DNA from: Polaromonas eurypsychrophila
GTDB lineage: Bacteria > Pseudomonadota > Gammaproteobacteria > Burkholderiales > Burkholderiaceae_C
DNA: 35,439 nucleotides
Assembly: GCF_014641715.1 (NCBI RefSeq)
Contig: NZ_BMIG01000022.1
Span: forward strand, 1-35,439
Reading direction: 5' to 3'
Shown: in pieces, positions 14,468 through 22,566 of the stretch
Layout: each line of letters opens with the position of its first letter
Position numbering within the stretch: the first letter of the stretch is position 1
Translations under genes and position numbers: made by a program
The notes under the pieces: generated by a model
What the model was told of the DNA's origin: nothing
What the model saw: only the letters and a program-made list of their open reading frames with translations
Database searches by the model: none

Positions 14468-15439
14468 ATGGACCCTCGCCATTTGATCCAGCTCGCGACC
14501 ATCCTGGAAAAGGGGTCCATCACCCAGGCCAGCCAGCACCTGCACCTGACGCAGCCTACGCTGACCCACAACATGCAAACGCTGGAGATGCAGGTGGGCG
14601 GCAAGCTCTTCGAGCGCAGCCGCTTCGGCGTGCGCAGCACGGCGCTCGGGGACATGCTCGCCCGCGAGGGGCGGGCCATCGCCCGGCGGCTGAAAGACGC
14701 CGCAGAAGTCAGCGCGCGCCACCGCGGTGGCGTGAGCCGTACAGTGCGCATCGGTGTGGGCCCGCTGATCGGTGCGGCTTTCCTGCCTGGTGTGGTGGAA
14801 GAGCTGCTCAGGCAGCAACCGGCCGTCCACGTGACGGTGCAGAGCGATCGGCCGCACCTGCTGGTCGAACAGCTGATCGACGGGCGGCACGATATCGTGA
14901 TCGCGCCTTCATGGCTGGACCGGCCGCCGCCTGGCATTGAGCGTTTTTTGCTGGTGGAAGATGACCTCGGGGTGTTCTGCGGTGCCAGTCACCCGCTGGC
15001 TGCCAGCGGTGTGCTATCGCCCGGCAGCAGCGAAGGCCAGGGCTGGATCAGCCTGGGCACGGCCTCACCGTTTGAGCAGCATGTGCGCGAGATGCTGGAA
15101 GAAGCGGGCGTCGTCACGCCACGCAGCGAAATCACCGTGCTGGGCGAAGCCATGCTGCTGCTGCGCCTGCTGGCACAGGGACGTCATCTGTCGGTGCTGC
15201 CACGTTTTCCGACGCGCCTTTTGCAGCAGTACTTCCCGATTGTCGAGCTGGCCCTGCGCGCGCGTCCGCAGAGCCGCAACATCCACCTCTGGTGCCGAAG
15301 CACGATGCTGGAGGACCCGGCGTTCGCCGCCATCAAGAACGCCATCCTCGCGCATGCGGCGCGTGCCGGCGAGAAAACGGAGATTGGCAAGCCGGTCTCC
15401 CGCCGCAAGGTGCCCAAGCGGCGCTTGACTTCGGCGTAA
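14468..15439 (+). CDS. LysR-family regulator, divergent from sulfatase operon
   Basis: 323 residues. The HTH covers 1-60: MDPRHLIQLATILEKGSITQ, then ASQHLHLTQPTLTHNMQTLE. The effector domain follows (VRIGVGPLIGAAFLPGVVEE onward). I chose the ATG at 14468 because the protein then begins as LysR proteins do; the TTG at 14438 would add ten residues. The C-terminus is basic (SRRKVPKRRLTSA). Its position, back to back with the sulfatase-Bug pair, suggests it senses the sulfated substrate or its product. Confidence 0.88.
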   Translation: MDPRHLIQLATILEKGSITQASQHLHLTQPTLTHNMQTLEMQVGGKLFERSRFGVRSTALGDMLAREGRAIARRLKDAAEVSARHRGGVSRTVRIGVGPLIGAAFLPGVVEELLRQQPAVHVTVQSDRPHLLVEQLIDGRHDIVIAPSWLDRPPPGIERFLLVEDDLGVFCGASHPLAASGVLSPGSSEGQGWISLGTASPFEQHVREMLEEAGVVTPRSEITVLGEAMLLLRLLAQGRHLSVLPRFPTRLLQQYFPIVELALRARPQSRNIHLWCRSTMLEDPAFAAIKNAILAHAARAGEKTEIGKPVSRRKVPKRRLTSA

Positions 15440-15465
15440 GTGTTTTCTGCGGCCCTTGATTTGCT

Positions 15466-15525
15466 GCTGATTTAATAGCTGCTTGCGCTTTCCGGATATG
15501 GGCTGGAGGCCGATTCGGCTTGTAA
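15466..15525 (+). repeat. ~55-bp dispersed repeat, intergenic copy B
   Basis: It contains TTTAATAGCTGCTTGCGC, then TTTCCGGATATGGGCTGGAG and GCCGATTCGGCTTGTAA. It is almost the same as copy A 3.5 kb upstream. It fills most of the gap between the convergent LysR and hydrolase genes and ends at the base before the hydrolase stop codon (15526-15528). Confidence 0.85.
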
Positions 15526-16425
15526 TCAATTCAGCAGGCGCTGCACTTCCTCGAACACCACCTCAAAGGCCGGCGTGCCCGGCGTTACCAGGTCAAAGTG
15601 CCCGGCACCCGCCACGTCACGCAGGCGCACGCGGCTAGCGGGGTCTGCGGCCAACGCGTTGCGGTAGTCACGTGCAGCACGCAGCGGGACGATCTGGTCG
15701 TCCACCGCGCTGACCATCAACACCGAACGCACTATCTCCGGCAAACCCAGGCGTGCGGGCGACACGTCGGCATAGGCATCACTGCCGCCGCCACTCAGTC
15801 GCTCCAGGATGCCGCGCCCGCAACTGCCAGGCAGGCGCGGCGCAAACGCCGCCAGGTCGCCCACACCGGCCATGGCCACCACGCCGCGCACTGGCAGTGG
15901 CTCACCGCTTTGTTGCAGCGGGCTGCCCGTCGGCAGGCGCGTGCGCGACGCCGCCCACAGCGCCAAATGCCCGCCGGCCGAATGACCAGTCAGTACGCTG
16001 CGATCCATGGCGATGCCAAGCGCCGGCCCGTCACTGCGCAGCCGGTCCACTGCCGCCGCCACGTCGCGGTACAGGTTGGGGTAGCCGCCGCCGGCCTCGG
16101 TGGCACGCCGGTAACCCATGCTCCACACCGCGATGCCGCGCCGCGCCCAGTCGGCGGCTAACGGCCGCAACTGCTCGCGCCCCGCACCCGGAAAGTCCGA
16201 CCAGCATCCGCCGTGAATCAGGATGGCCACCGGGTGCGGGCCTTTGCCCGCCGGCAGGAAAACATCAATGCCCTGACTCTGCGCAGCGCCGTAGCGGATC
16301 TCGTGCGCGGGCGTGGGGCGGGGCAGGGCGAGGAAGTCCTTGAGCTCGACGGCGCCTGCTGTGGGCATCAGCGTGCAGAGGACGAGGGCCGACAGTGTTG
16401 AAAATTTCTTGAGGAGGAAATACAT
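15526..16425 (-). CDS. Secreted alpha/beta hydrolase (BD-FAE/esterase type)
   Basis: 299 residues from the ATG at 16425 (AAGG eight bases upstream, and a clean signal peptide MYFLLKKFSTLSALVLCTLM through TAGA follows); a TTG at 16443 would add six residues. The oxyanion motif HGGCW is at 71-75. The nucleophile elbow GHSAGG places Ser at 149. An Asp in SAVDDQIVP and a His in GAGHFD complete the triad. It belongs to the carboxylesterase/lipase group with an HGG motif; the substrate is unknown. It lies 60 bp after the frameshifted gene on the same strand and may share its transcript. Confidence 0.85.
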   Translation of the reverse strand: MYFLLKKFSTLSALVLCTLMPTAGAVELKDFLALPRPTPAHEIRYGAAQSQGIDVFLPAGKGPHPVAILIHGGCWSDFPGAGREQLRPLAADWARRGIAVWSMGYRRATEAGGGYPNLYRDVAAAVDRLRSDGPALGIAMDRSVLTGHSAGGHLALWAASRTRLPTGSPLQQSGEPLPVRGVVAMAGVGDLAAFAPRLPGSCGRGILERLSGGGSDAYADVSPARLGLPEIVRSVLMVSAVDDQIVPLRAARDYRNALAADPASRVRLRDVAGAGHFDLVTPGTPAFEVVFEEVQRLLN

Positions 16426-16485
16426 GGTGATGGCCTTGGACAATCACTCATCAGGTCACCGGCAACCGGCCGGCTGTGAAGGCGA

Positions 16486-16972
16486 TCAGCTCGCACGCGT
16501 GAAAGTCATCACCCAGTTTGTTTCACAGGTCGCACCGTCGTCGCTTGAGAAAGCTTGCTCCCAGCGCGGCACATCGGGCGCCGCCATGGCCCACAGAACG
16601 CGCAGCTTGATCGCTTGGCCTTCCAGCGTGTCGTCACCGTAAAAAGTGCCAACGCCGTCCTTGAACGCGCCAATCATCGGAGCATCGAGCCGCCCAGGCA
16701 TCTGCCCGTACAGCCACCAGATCGTCCACTGCTGCGTGGCCGCGTTGCAGAAGCGAAGCGTCACCGCCCGATAAGGCGCGCCCGGCAGGTCAATCACGTT
16801 GTCATCCACATTGCCCAGCCCGCCCAGCAGCGTCTGCACGCTGCTGGTGCCGCCCAAATCTTCCCAGTCGGTGCTGTTGGTTTTGCGCTGCTTCAGGCGG
16901 CGGTAACTGACTTGCCAGTGGCCGGGGAAGAAGTCGAAGTCGGTGGCGGGGGGGAGTGGAGGGGAGAGTCAT
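16486..16972 (-). pseudogene. Frameshifted gene (C7 tract), DUF1579-like hypothetical protein
   Basis: The frame ending at 16486 encodes 123 residues only from a TTG inside the domain (16857). Upstream the same frame continues as DFDFFPGHWQVSYRRLK, a typical domain start, but has no start codon before a stop. An ATG at 16972 with AGGAAAG six bases upstream lies in another frame and gives MTLPSTPP before a run of seven C (plus-strand G 16948-16954). With six C the two frames join into a 161-residue protein. It may be a true frameshift, a phase-variable tract or a homopolymer read error. The FDFFPGHW start recalls DUF1579-type proteins; the function is unknown. Confidence 0.65.
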
Positions 16973-17010
16973 GGCGAACTTTCCTATTTCGAACGGATAA
17001 CTTTAGCTAG

Positions 17011-17037
17011 CTATCGACAATATGTACTTATCGATAG
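17011..17037. other. Inverted repeat CTATCGA / TCGATAG
   Basis: There are 7-bp perfect arms around a 13-base AT-rich spacer, in the AT-rich region upstream of the frameshifted gene. This could be an operator or the palindromic core of a degenerate element. The rest of 16973-17207 shows no gene. A weak AT stem (CTAAAT/ATTTAG, about 17160-17177) lies after the stop at 17208 but lacks the GC stem of a strong terminator. Confidence 0.4.
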
Positions 17038-17207
17038 TCAGCCGTTACGACTGCTTGGGGCCAGAAGCTGACGTTGGCCGGCGTCAGCTATCTGGGTAAC
17101 CACCCTCCATGGGAAGCCCCTGCAGTGTGAAGAAACTCTCTTTCTGATCGGTCTAACCTCTAAATCATAAAATTTAGCTGAACGCCATTTCACACGATAG
17201 CTACAGG

Positions 17208-17885
17208 TCAGGGCATTTTGCCCAGTAAGGCGTCCCTGAGTTTCCAGTCGGCGGCAGAGGGACCAATCCAGATTCCCAAAAGAACGTTGAACACCTCGAC
17301 ATCATTGAAAGGGGCGCCCTGGGCTTGCCCTTTTACAGTGATAACAGTACCGGTTCCCGGAACCCAATCAATCGTCATGGTTTCTCCTGCGAGCAGTTTC
17401 CTGGTGCCCTCAAAGGTACGCTCAATCTTGGACAATTCTGGTATCAGACGCGCGGCCTCCCCCTTGAACGCCGGCCCATTGATAGCCTTCGCAAACGTCT
17501 TGGCAATCTCGTCGGAGTCGATGTCACGCAGCAGCGTGATGGCCAGCCTCTTCGGTCCGGGGACGGCATAAATTCCTTCGGGCGTAACGGCTTTTTGATC
17601 CGCATACAAGGCTGCCACATAGACTTTGAAAACGGTCTTGAAGCGGATCCCTGCACCGATGAGTTGGAGTGTGGCACCGTGCAGGCTCACAGGGTCGTCG
17701 ACTTGGACCCCCGAAATTTCTAGAGGTTTCGCTGCCACGCCTAACGCGCAGACCAAACTGAGCAATGCCGTTGTCGCCTGCACTCTCGATGATCTACGCG
17801 GTATCTTCTTTAGTTCACTACTCGGTTCTGTAGTCGACGAAGAGTCGGTGGTCGTAGAGGCATGGGGTCCGCATGAAGTGGTCAT
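17208..17885 (-). CDS. Exported chalcone-isomerase-like protein
   Basis: From the ATG at 17885 the product has 225 residues. An N-terminal Ser/Thr-rich stretch precedes a hydrophobic segment (VQATTALLSLVCALGVAA) that reads as a signal peptide. The mature part begins KPLEISGVQVDDPVSLHGAT and continues with FKTVFKVYVAALYADQKAV and FLRDIDSDEIAKTF-like segments, the pattern of the bacterial chalcone-isomerase-like domain. That family is periplasmic and probably binds fatty acids or small ligands rather than making flavanones. A GTG at 17783 would start right at the signal peptide and is an equally good start; neither has a strong ribosome site. The open frame extends to 18137, but that part looks non-coding. 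Confidence 0.7.
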   Translation of the reverse strand: MTTSCGPHASTTTDSSSTTEPSSELKKIPRRSSRVQATTALLSLVCALGVAAKPLEISGVQVDDPVSLHGATLQLIGAGIRFKTVFKVYVAALYADQKAVTPEGIYAVPGPKRLAITLLRDIDSDEIAKTFAKAINGPAFKGEAARLIPELSKIERTFEGTRKLLAGETMTIDWVPGTGTVITVKGQAQGAPFNDVEVFNVLLGIWIGPSAADWKLRDALLGKMP

Positions 17886-18476
17886 GATGGCTATGGAAAT
17901 AAAAGATACGCAATGAGTAACGACGCAAAAGCCATAGGCGGCTCGGCTATATCGGTTGCCCTGAGTCGTGGGCTTACGACATTTCCATACAAACACCTTG
18001 ATCGAGTGCTTGCAATGCGTTTTTGGCACTGCTGGCCGTAGGACAGTAGGACGGTAGTTTTTGATATCGCGAGAAGAACTGCCATGGTGCTTCAGGCAGT
18101 CATGATGGCGTTCATCAATGCTCTTGGCCACCGGCACTGCAACAAGCGCAAGTCAATGTCTGCTGTGGGGCGGTCGGTTAAGAGTGCTGGAATTCCGCTT
18201 TGTCGTCGAAAGCTCCAATTCTCAAACCGGCGCTTTGGGTCAAAAGCGGACCCATGCAGATGACCGATTCCCGCCAGGTAGATTCACAACTCTGACACTC
18301 TCTCCAAATTTCAGGGGTGTGGCGGCCTCAGACTGAAAGCGGCAATTGGGCGAAGCCAACGTGGACTACTGACTCAACCCCAGGGAGGGGCTCACCTAGG
18401 CCTGCGAGATTCGGCCGCCACCCATTGACGCCACATCAGTTACTACTGCATTCAATGCAGTCCATAAAACTTACTT
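17886..18476. other. Non-coding stretch with direct repeat copy 1 (18191-18213)
   Basis: I see no credible gene here. Bases 18191-18213 start AATTCCGCTTTGTCG and end TCGAAAGC; the same 23 bases recur at 19690-19712. Just after it, CGCTTT and AAAGCG form a hairpin (about 18223-18240). The base composition is less GC-rich than in the surrounding genes, and ORFs are short and without ribosome sites. It looks like accessory or decayed DNA. Confidence 0.5.
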
Positions 18477-19259
18477 TTAACCAGCGTGCCCATTCACCGT
18501 ATCAAGGATCAAGCGCGCCGTTTCAACGGGCTGATCCCAATGGGGAAAGTGACCGCAGCGTTCGAACCAGTGCAGCTTGGCTGACGGGAAGGCTGCCATG
18601 GCCCGTTTGGCCTGGCGCGGCAGCAATAAATGGTCATTTTTACCCCAGCCGATGGTGACCCGACCACGTGTCAGTGCTGAACCCTGTTGAATCGATCCGC
18701 GAGCCAATTCGCGCAACGTAGCATCGAACACTGGCGTAGCCGCGAGGCATTCCAATTCGCTTGCAACTAAATGCGGTGGTAGTAGCCAAGGACGGGCGGA
18801 CAGCTGAGCCAGTAGCAGCGTTCGGGTGATGGCGTGGCGCGAGAGTTCAGGATGAAAAGGTCGAAGCAGCCGCACTAACCGAATTGATGCCGCTAGCGTC
18901 CAGTGGAACCAGCGTGTTTCCCAGGCGTGCCAAAACCCGCCAGGGTCGAGTGCTACGCAATGCCGACCGATGCCTCGACGAGCTAGTTCTAATACCAGCC
19001 GCCCGCCTATTGAACTACCGATTAGGTCTGCAGTCGCCAACCCTTGCGAATCTACAAAGTGAGCAAGTGCATCTGCATAGGCATCAAAAGTCTGCGGGCC
19101 TGCTAACGGAGTCGACCTGCCATGACCGGGTAGGTCGACCAAGATAAGCTCCCTCGAGCCGCTTAAGGCGGAAAGAAGCGGGTTCCAGGTTCTAAGATTG
19201 GCCCCGAGGCCATGGACCATTAGCAGCGGTTGGCCTGTCCCCACACGCTCGAAATTCAT
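18477..19259 (-). CDS. Alpha/beta-fold hydrolase
   Basis: 260 residues from the ATG at 19259 (GGGAA upstream; an upstream TTG at 19280 would add seven residues). Fold landmarks: oxyanion HGLGAN near 16-21, DLPGHGRS at 42-49, the nucleophile in GSSIGG (Ser83), and the C-terminal His in CGHFPHWD. An Asp in WGKNDHLLLP completes the triad. It belongs to the large MhpC/lipase-like group; the substrate cannot be told. No signal peptide is seen. It stands alone between two long non-coding stretches that share a 23-bp direct repeat, so it may have been acquired as a unit. Confidence 0.82.
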   Translation of the reverse strand: MNFERVGTGQPLLMVHGLGANLRTWNPLLSALSGSRELILVDLPGHGRSTPLAGPQTFDAYADALAHFVDSQGLATADLIGSSIGGRLVLELARRGIGRHCVALDPGGFWHAWETRWFHWTLAASIRLVRLLRPFHPELSRHAITRTLLLAQLSARPWLLPPHLVASELECLAATPVFDATLRELARGSIQQGSALTRGRVTIGWGKNDHLLLPRQAKRAMAAFPSAKLHWFERCGHFPHWDQPVETARLILDTVNGHAG

Positions 19260-19775
19260 CAAATTCCCAAAGGTGTTCAAAATTTGCCTAACGAAATTTA
19301 AAATTTCAAAGACTGCCAGTTTATGAGCCGTATTTAGGTGTTCGAGCGCCGGACGGTTCGACCTGCATCAAGTCAGTGACACTACGAACACAGTAGCCAC
19401 CTCCATTACTGCCTCAGCCGGTCTCAGGCCGCTTGACTGTTTAATATGGCGGTGAGTTGATACAGCAGAGAAATACACGGAAGCCCTTAGCAAATTCATC
19501 CTAGACATAGATCGAGCTGACATGTGTAGGAAAACACGCCATTAGGCGTCTGGCTCAGGGCAAGCAAACACAGCTTTTCACAAACGTAATGATCTAACGT
19601 CCGGCCTGGCACTAGCGGACACGTACGTTAGTGGGTGCGTGTTTTTGATAGTCAATGTCCGCTTTAAGGCATCCAAGTTGAATATCTGTAATTCCGCTTT
19701 GTCGTCGAAAGCAGCCCTTGCACGGAAGGCTGACTAACGTAAATCGAACACTGTCGATAGTTAACTGTCGGCCGC
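19260..19775. other. Non-coding stretch with direct repeat copy 2 (19690-19712)
   Basis: There is no convincing ORF. An inverted repeat with arms CTAACGT and ACGTTAG lies at about 19595-19636, with an inner CCG/CGG pair. Bases 19690-19712 repeat 18191-18213 exactly. The composition is less GC-rich than the neighbouring genes. The region separates the hydrolase at 18477 from the beta-lactamase. Confidence 0.5.
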
Positions 19776-20672
19776 CTATGAACCGATCGCACCCACCACC
19801 ACCCGCGTAGCCTCCGCCAGCACCTCATTCTTCGGCTTGGCGTCCTTCTCCCGCTGCGTCATGTACAGCGCCAGCACGATAGGCGGTTTGCCCGGCGGCC
19901 ACAGCACCGCCACGTCGTTGTTGGTGCCATAGTCGCCGCCACCGGTTTTGTCGCCAACGATCCAGCCTGCAGGCACGCCCGCACGTATACGGGTGGCGCC
20001 TGTGGTGTTGCCGCGCAGCCAGGCTTGTAATTGATCGCGCTGCGGCGGGGCGAGCGTGTTGCCTAACACCAGCTTTTGCAAGGTGGCGGCCATCGCCGCT
20101 GGCGTGGTGGTGTCGCGTGCATCGCCGGGGATGGCGGTGTTGAGTTCGGTCTCCCAGCGGTCCAGGCGGAATGACGGGTCGCCGATGCTGCGCGCATAGG
20201 CGGTCACGGCCGGCGGGCCGCCGAGGATCTTGATCAGCATGTTGCCGGCGGTGTTGTCGCTGTACTGGATGGCGGCGGCGCAGAGTTCGGCCACCGTCAT
20301 GCCGTTGGCCAGGTGTTTTTCGGTGATGGGCGAGTAGGTCACCATTTCGGCTCGGGTGTACTTGATGCGCTGGCTCAGCAGGTCAGGCTCGCGCGCGCTC
20401 TGCGCAAGCACCGCCGCCGAGGCCACCACCTTGAAGGTGCTGCACAGCGGGAAGCGTTCGTCGCCACGGTGGGAGATGACGCTGCCGTCGGCCGTATTGA
20501 TGGCAAACACGCCGAGCCGGCCGCCTGATTCGGTTTCAAGCGCGGCGAGACGTGCTTGGGCGGTGGTGCTATCGCGACGGGCAGTCGCGGTGCAGGCACT
20601 GAGCAAGGGGGAGGTGGCCAGGACGAGCAGCAAGTGGCGGCGAAACGGGGAGTGGACATTCAAATTTTTCAT
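19776..20672 (-). CDS. Class A beta-lactamase, lipoprotein
   Basis: 298 residues from the ATG at 20672 (an upstream in-frame start at 20729 adds 19 residues unlike a signal peptide). The N-terminus has an Arg pair, a hydrophobic stretch and a lipobox LSAC (Cys27), so it is probably a lipoprotein in the periplasm. All class A motifs are present: STFK (78-81, Ambler S70-K73), SDN (138-140), ETELN (174-178, Ambler E166 to N170) and KTG (242-244). CSTFK gives a Cys at Ambler 69, but the segment after KTG is GGDYGTNND with no Cys at 238, so a KPC-type disulfide is unlikely. KTGGGDYGT resembles the CTX-M/PenA/L2 branch. No AmpR-like regulator is adjacent. Confidence 0.92.
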   Translation of the reverse strand: MKNLNVHSPFRRHLLLVLATSPLLSACTATARRDSTTAQARLAALETESGGRLGVFAINTADGSVISHRGDERFPLCSTFKVVASAAVLAQSAREPDLLSQRIKYTRAEMVTYSPITEKHLANGMTVAELCAAAIQYSDNTAGNMLIKILGGPPAVTAYARSIGDPSFRLDRWETELNTAIPGDARDTTTPAAMAATLQKLVLGNTLAPPQRDQLQAWLRGNTTGATRIRAGVPAGWIVGDKTGGGDYGTNNDVAVLWPPGKPPIVLALYMTQREKDAKPKNEVLAEATRVVVGAIGS

Positions 20673-20800
20673 GCACAGATGGTAGTGCCGCCCCCGAGGC
20701 AAATTCAGCGGCTGAACAATTTTTTGCACGGGTCTGTGTCACAAAATGAACGGCGCCGGATCTGCCTGAAATTCGCCTGACCACGAATCTGTGCGTAGCA

Positions 20801-21880
20801 TCACAGCCGCAGCGGCGCGGCGTACCCCGTCATCTCCAGGTAGCCGCGCCCGATGATCTTGCGCTTGCTGTCAATCAGCTCGCTCAAGCCTTCCCAGTAA
20901 ATAGCGCCGGTGGACTGCCGGCTGTCGAGTTCCTGGTTGTCGATGACGGCGCGCACGGTGTAGAAGTCGGCCGGTGTGCGGACAATCCATTCGACCGGGT
21001 AGCTGGCCTGGCTCAGCGGGCTCTTCCAGCGGCGCACCGGCTGGAAGATCACCTCGCCGCGGCTGAAGGTGTTGGAGTCGCCTTTGGCGGGGCGAAACGA
21101 GCCGCCGTCCCACAGCGCCTGGCCCTGTTTGTCACGCAGCCGGAAGGCGGTGAGGGCGCTGCCGTCGTCAAGGTTCATGCCTATCCAGTCCCAGCCGGTG
21201 GCATCGGGGTGCAAGATCTCTTCGCTCCACTCGTGGTCCAACCAGGCCTTGCCGCTGACCTCGAACTTCTGTCCCTTGATGCTCAAGGTGCCACGGGTTG
21301 CCAGTTGCGGCAGGCTGTAGTAATAACTGGCCTGTTTCGCTTCAGGCCCCTTGCGTGACAGGCCCTTGTTGCCCTGTAGCAGCAGCGGCTGCGTTTCGGT
21401 GAACTGCAGGTCCAGGCTGAAGTCGGCGGCAGGGAGTTTTGCGGTGTGGGTTTTGCCATTGCTTTGCAGCGACCAGTCGCGCAGCTTGAGGGCCATGCCC
21501 TGGGTGCTGGCGCTGGCGATGTCGAAACCCTCGCGGGCAATCCGCTGGTCGTGCCAGAGCTTGTTGCCCTGCACGTCGGTGATGGCGGCGTGCGCAAAGA
21601 CCAATTGTTTGGCGGCGAACTTCGAGGCCATGGCCTGCGTGCCGTCCACGCGTGAACGGAAGAAGGTCAGTTGGAAGCCAAAGGTACGCGCGCCGGCGCT
21701 GGCAACACCCGTGATGTACCACCACTCTGTGCGAAAGTCCGGATGTGCACCAAAGTCGCGCGGAAATTGCAATGGTTTTGCGGGCTGGGCCAGTGCGCTG
21801 CCGGTGGCGCTGAGCAGGCTCGCCATGCCGCCGGCCAGCAGCACGCGGCGGCGAAGGGCAGAAGGCAGCGAAGCGTGCAT
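20801..21880 (-). CDS. Exported lipocalin-like protein (AttH/CrtC family)
   Basis: 359 residues. The signal peptide has an RRR cluster at 10-12 followed by VLLAGGMASLL, which suits Tat or Sec export, with cleavage near SALA. The mature part has family landmarks: FRTEWWYITG near 50-60, FGFQLTFFRS, a middle AWLDHEWS and TGWDWIGMNLDDGSALTAF, then GRGYLEMTGY near the end. This family (hydroxyneurosporene hydratase/AttH-like) has a double lipocalin fold and in many Proteobacteria sits next to an FtsX-type ABC transporter. Here such an ABC operon lies about 2 kb upstream on the same strand. It is probably a periplasmic lipid-handling partner rather than a carotenoid enzyme, since no carotenoid genes are seen. 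Confidence 0.85.
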   Translation of the reverse strand: MHASLPSALRRRVLLAGGMASLLSATGSALAQPAKPLQFPRDFGAHPDFRTEWWYITGVASAGARTFGFQLTFFRSRVDGTQAMASKFAAKQLVFAHAAITDVQGNKLWHDQRIAREGFDIASASTQGMALKLRDWSLQSNGKTHTAKLPAADFSLDLQFTETQPLLLQGNKGLSRKGPEAKQASYYYSLPQLATRGTLSIKGQKFEVSGKAWLDHEWSEEILHPDATGWDWIGMNLDDGSALTAFRLRDKQGQALWDGGSFRPAKGDSNTFSRGEVIFQPVRRWKSPLSQASYPVEWIVRTPADFYTVRAVIDNQELDSRQSTGAIYWEGLSELIDSKRKIIGRGYLEMTGYAAPLRL

Positions 21881-21992
21881 GGGCCGATTCTCGCAGCTAC
21901 AGGGTCCCGAGGACTAACCCGCCTTGCACGCAGGTCATGGAGCGTCTATCCTTTAAACCATCGATTCACCTCATGCCCAGGAGATCAACACC

Positions 21993-22430
21993 ATGTACAA
22001 GAAAATATTACTGGCTTATGACGGTTCGAAATCCGGGCAGAAGGCCCTGCTCGATTGCCGTGATCTGGCGCAGTGGAGCCAGGCTTCGTTGACGCTGATT
22101 GCCGTGACGCCCTTGTATATGGATCTGATCGGTGTTGAAGGCGGCGTTTATGACCGCAGTCTGGCCGAGGCCGAGAAGGAAAAGTACAGGAACATCCTCA
22201 ACGAAGGCCTGAGCCAGCTCGCAGTGGCCGGCCATCAGCCCACAGGTGAGGTGCTGCTCGGTGAAACGGTGGACGAGATCGCCAAGTACGCCGGGAAAAT
22301 CGGCGCCGACCTGATTGTGGTGGGACACCGGCACCTGGACGGCTGGGCGGCGCGCTGGTGGCGCGGCTCGGTCTCCAAATCACTGATAGAGCTTGCGCCC
22401 TGCAGTGTGCTGGTGGTGATCACGCACTGA
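21993..22430 (+). CDS. Universal stress protein (UspA family)
   Basis: 145 residues, the normal single-domain Usp size. AGGAG lies nine bases before the ATG. It starts MYKKILLAYDGSKSGQKAL, the first strand and ATP-binding start of the fold. The C-terminal nucleotide motif reads GHRHLDGWAARWWRGSVS (111-128): the first Gly and the final GSVS are present, but the second Gly of the usual G-x2-G is His, so ATP binding may be altered. It is a cytoplasmic stress protein; the partners are unknown. It is transcribed away from the lipocalin gene. Confidence 0.9.
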   Translation: MYKKILLAYDGSKSGQKALLDCRDLAQWSQASLTLIAVTPLYMDLIGVEGGVYDRSLAEAEKEKYRNILNEGLSQLAVAGHQPTGEVLLGETVDEIAKYAGKIGADLIVVGHRHLDGWAARWWRGSVSKSLIELAPCSVLVVITH

Positions 22431-22566
22431 GCTTGCCTCGCTGCACAGCCTGTGCTTGCGAACAGTTGCGCTCCGTCAATTTTTAAATCCGGCTGGCGCT
22501 CGCCCGCGTGAGGACATTGGGCGTTGCAGCCTGCTCACCTTAAAAAACTTCACAAAAAGACCTGAC

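Noticed and set aside
14396..14890. N-terminal extension of the sulfatase frame
   Set aside because: The extension overlaps the divergent LysR HTH coding region and has no sulfatase similarity; the family start lies at the TTG at 14395.
17161..17177. Terminator after the chalcone-isomerase-like gene
   Set aside because: The stem CTAAAT/ATTTAG is only AT pairs with no GC-rich part or U-run, too weak to call.
19592..19640. attC-like hairpin (CTAACGT ... ACGTTAG) near the beta-lactamase
   Set aside because: One end fits RYYYAAC but the other reads GTTAGTG rather than GTTRRRY; no integrase and no cassette array. Kept only as an inverted repeat.
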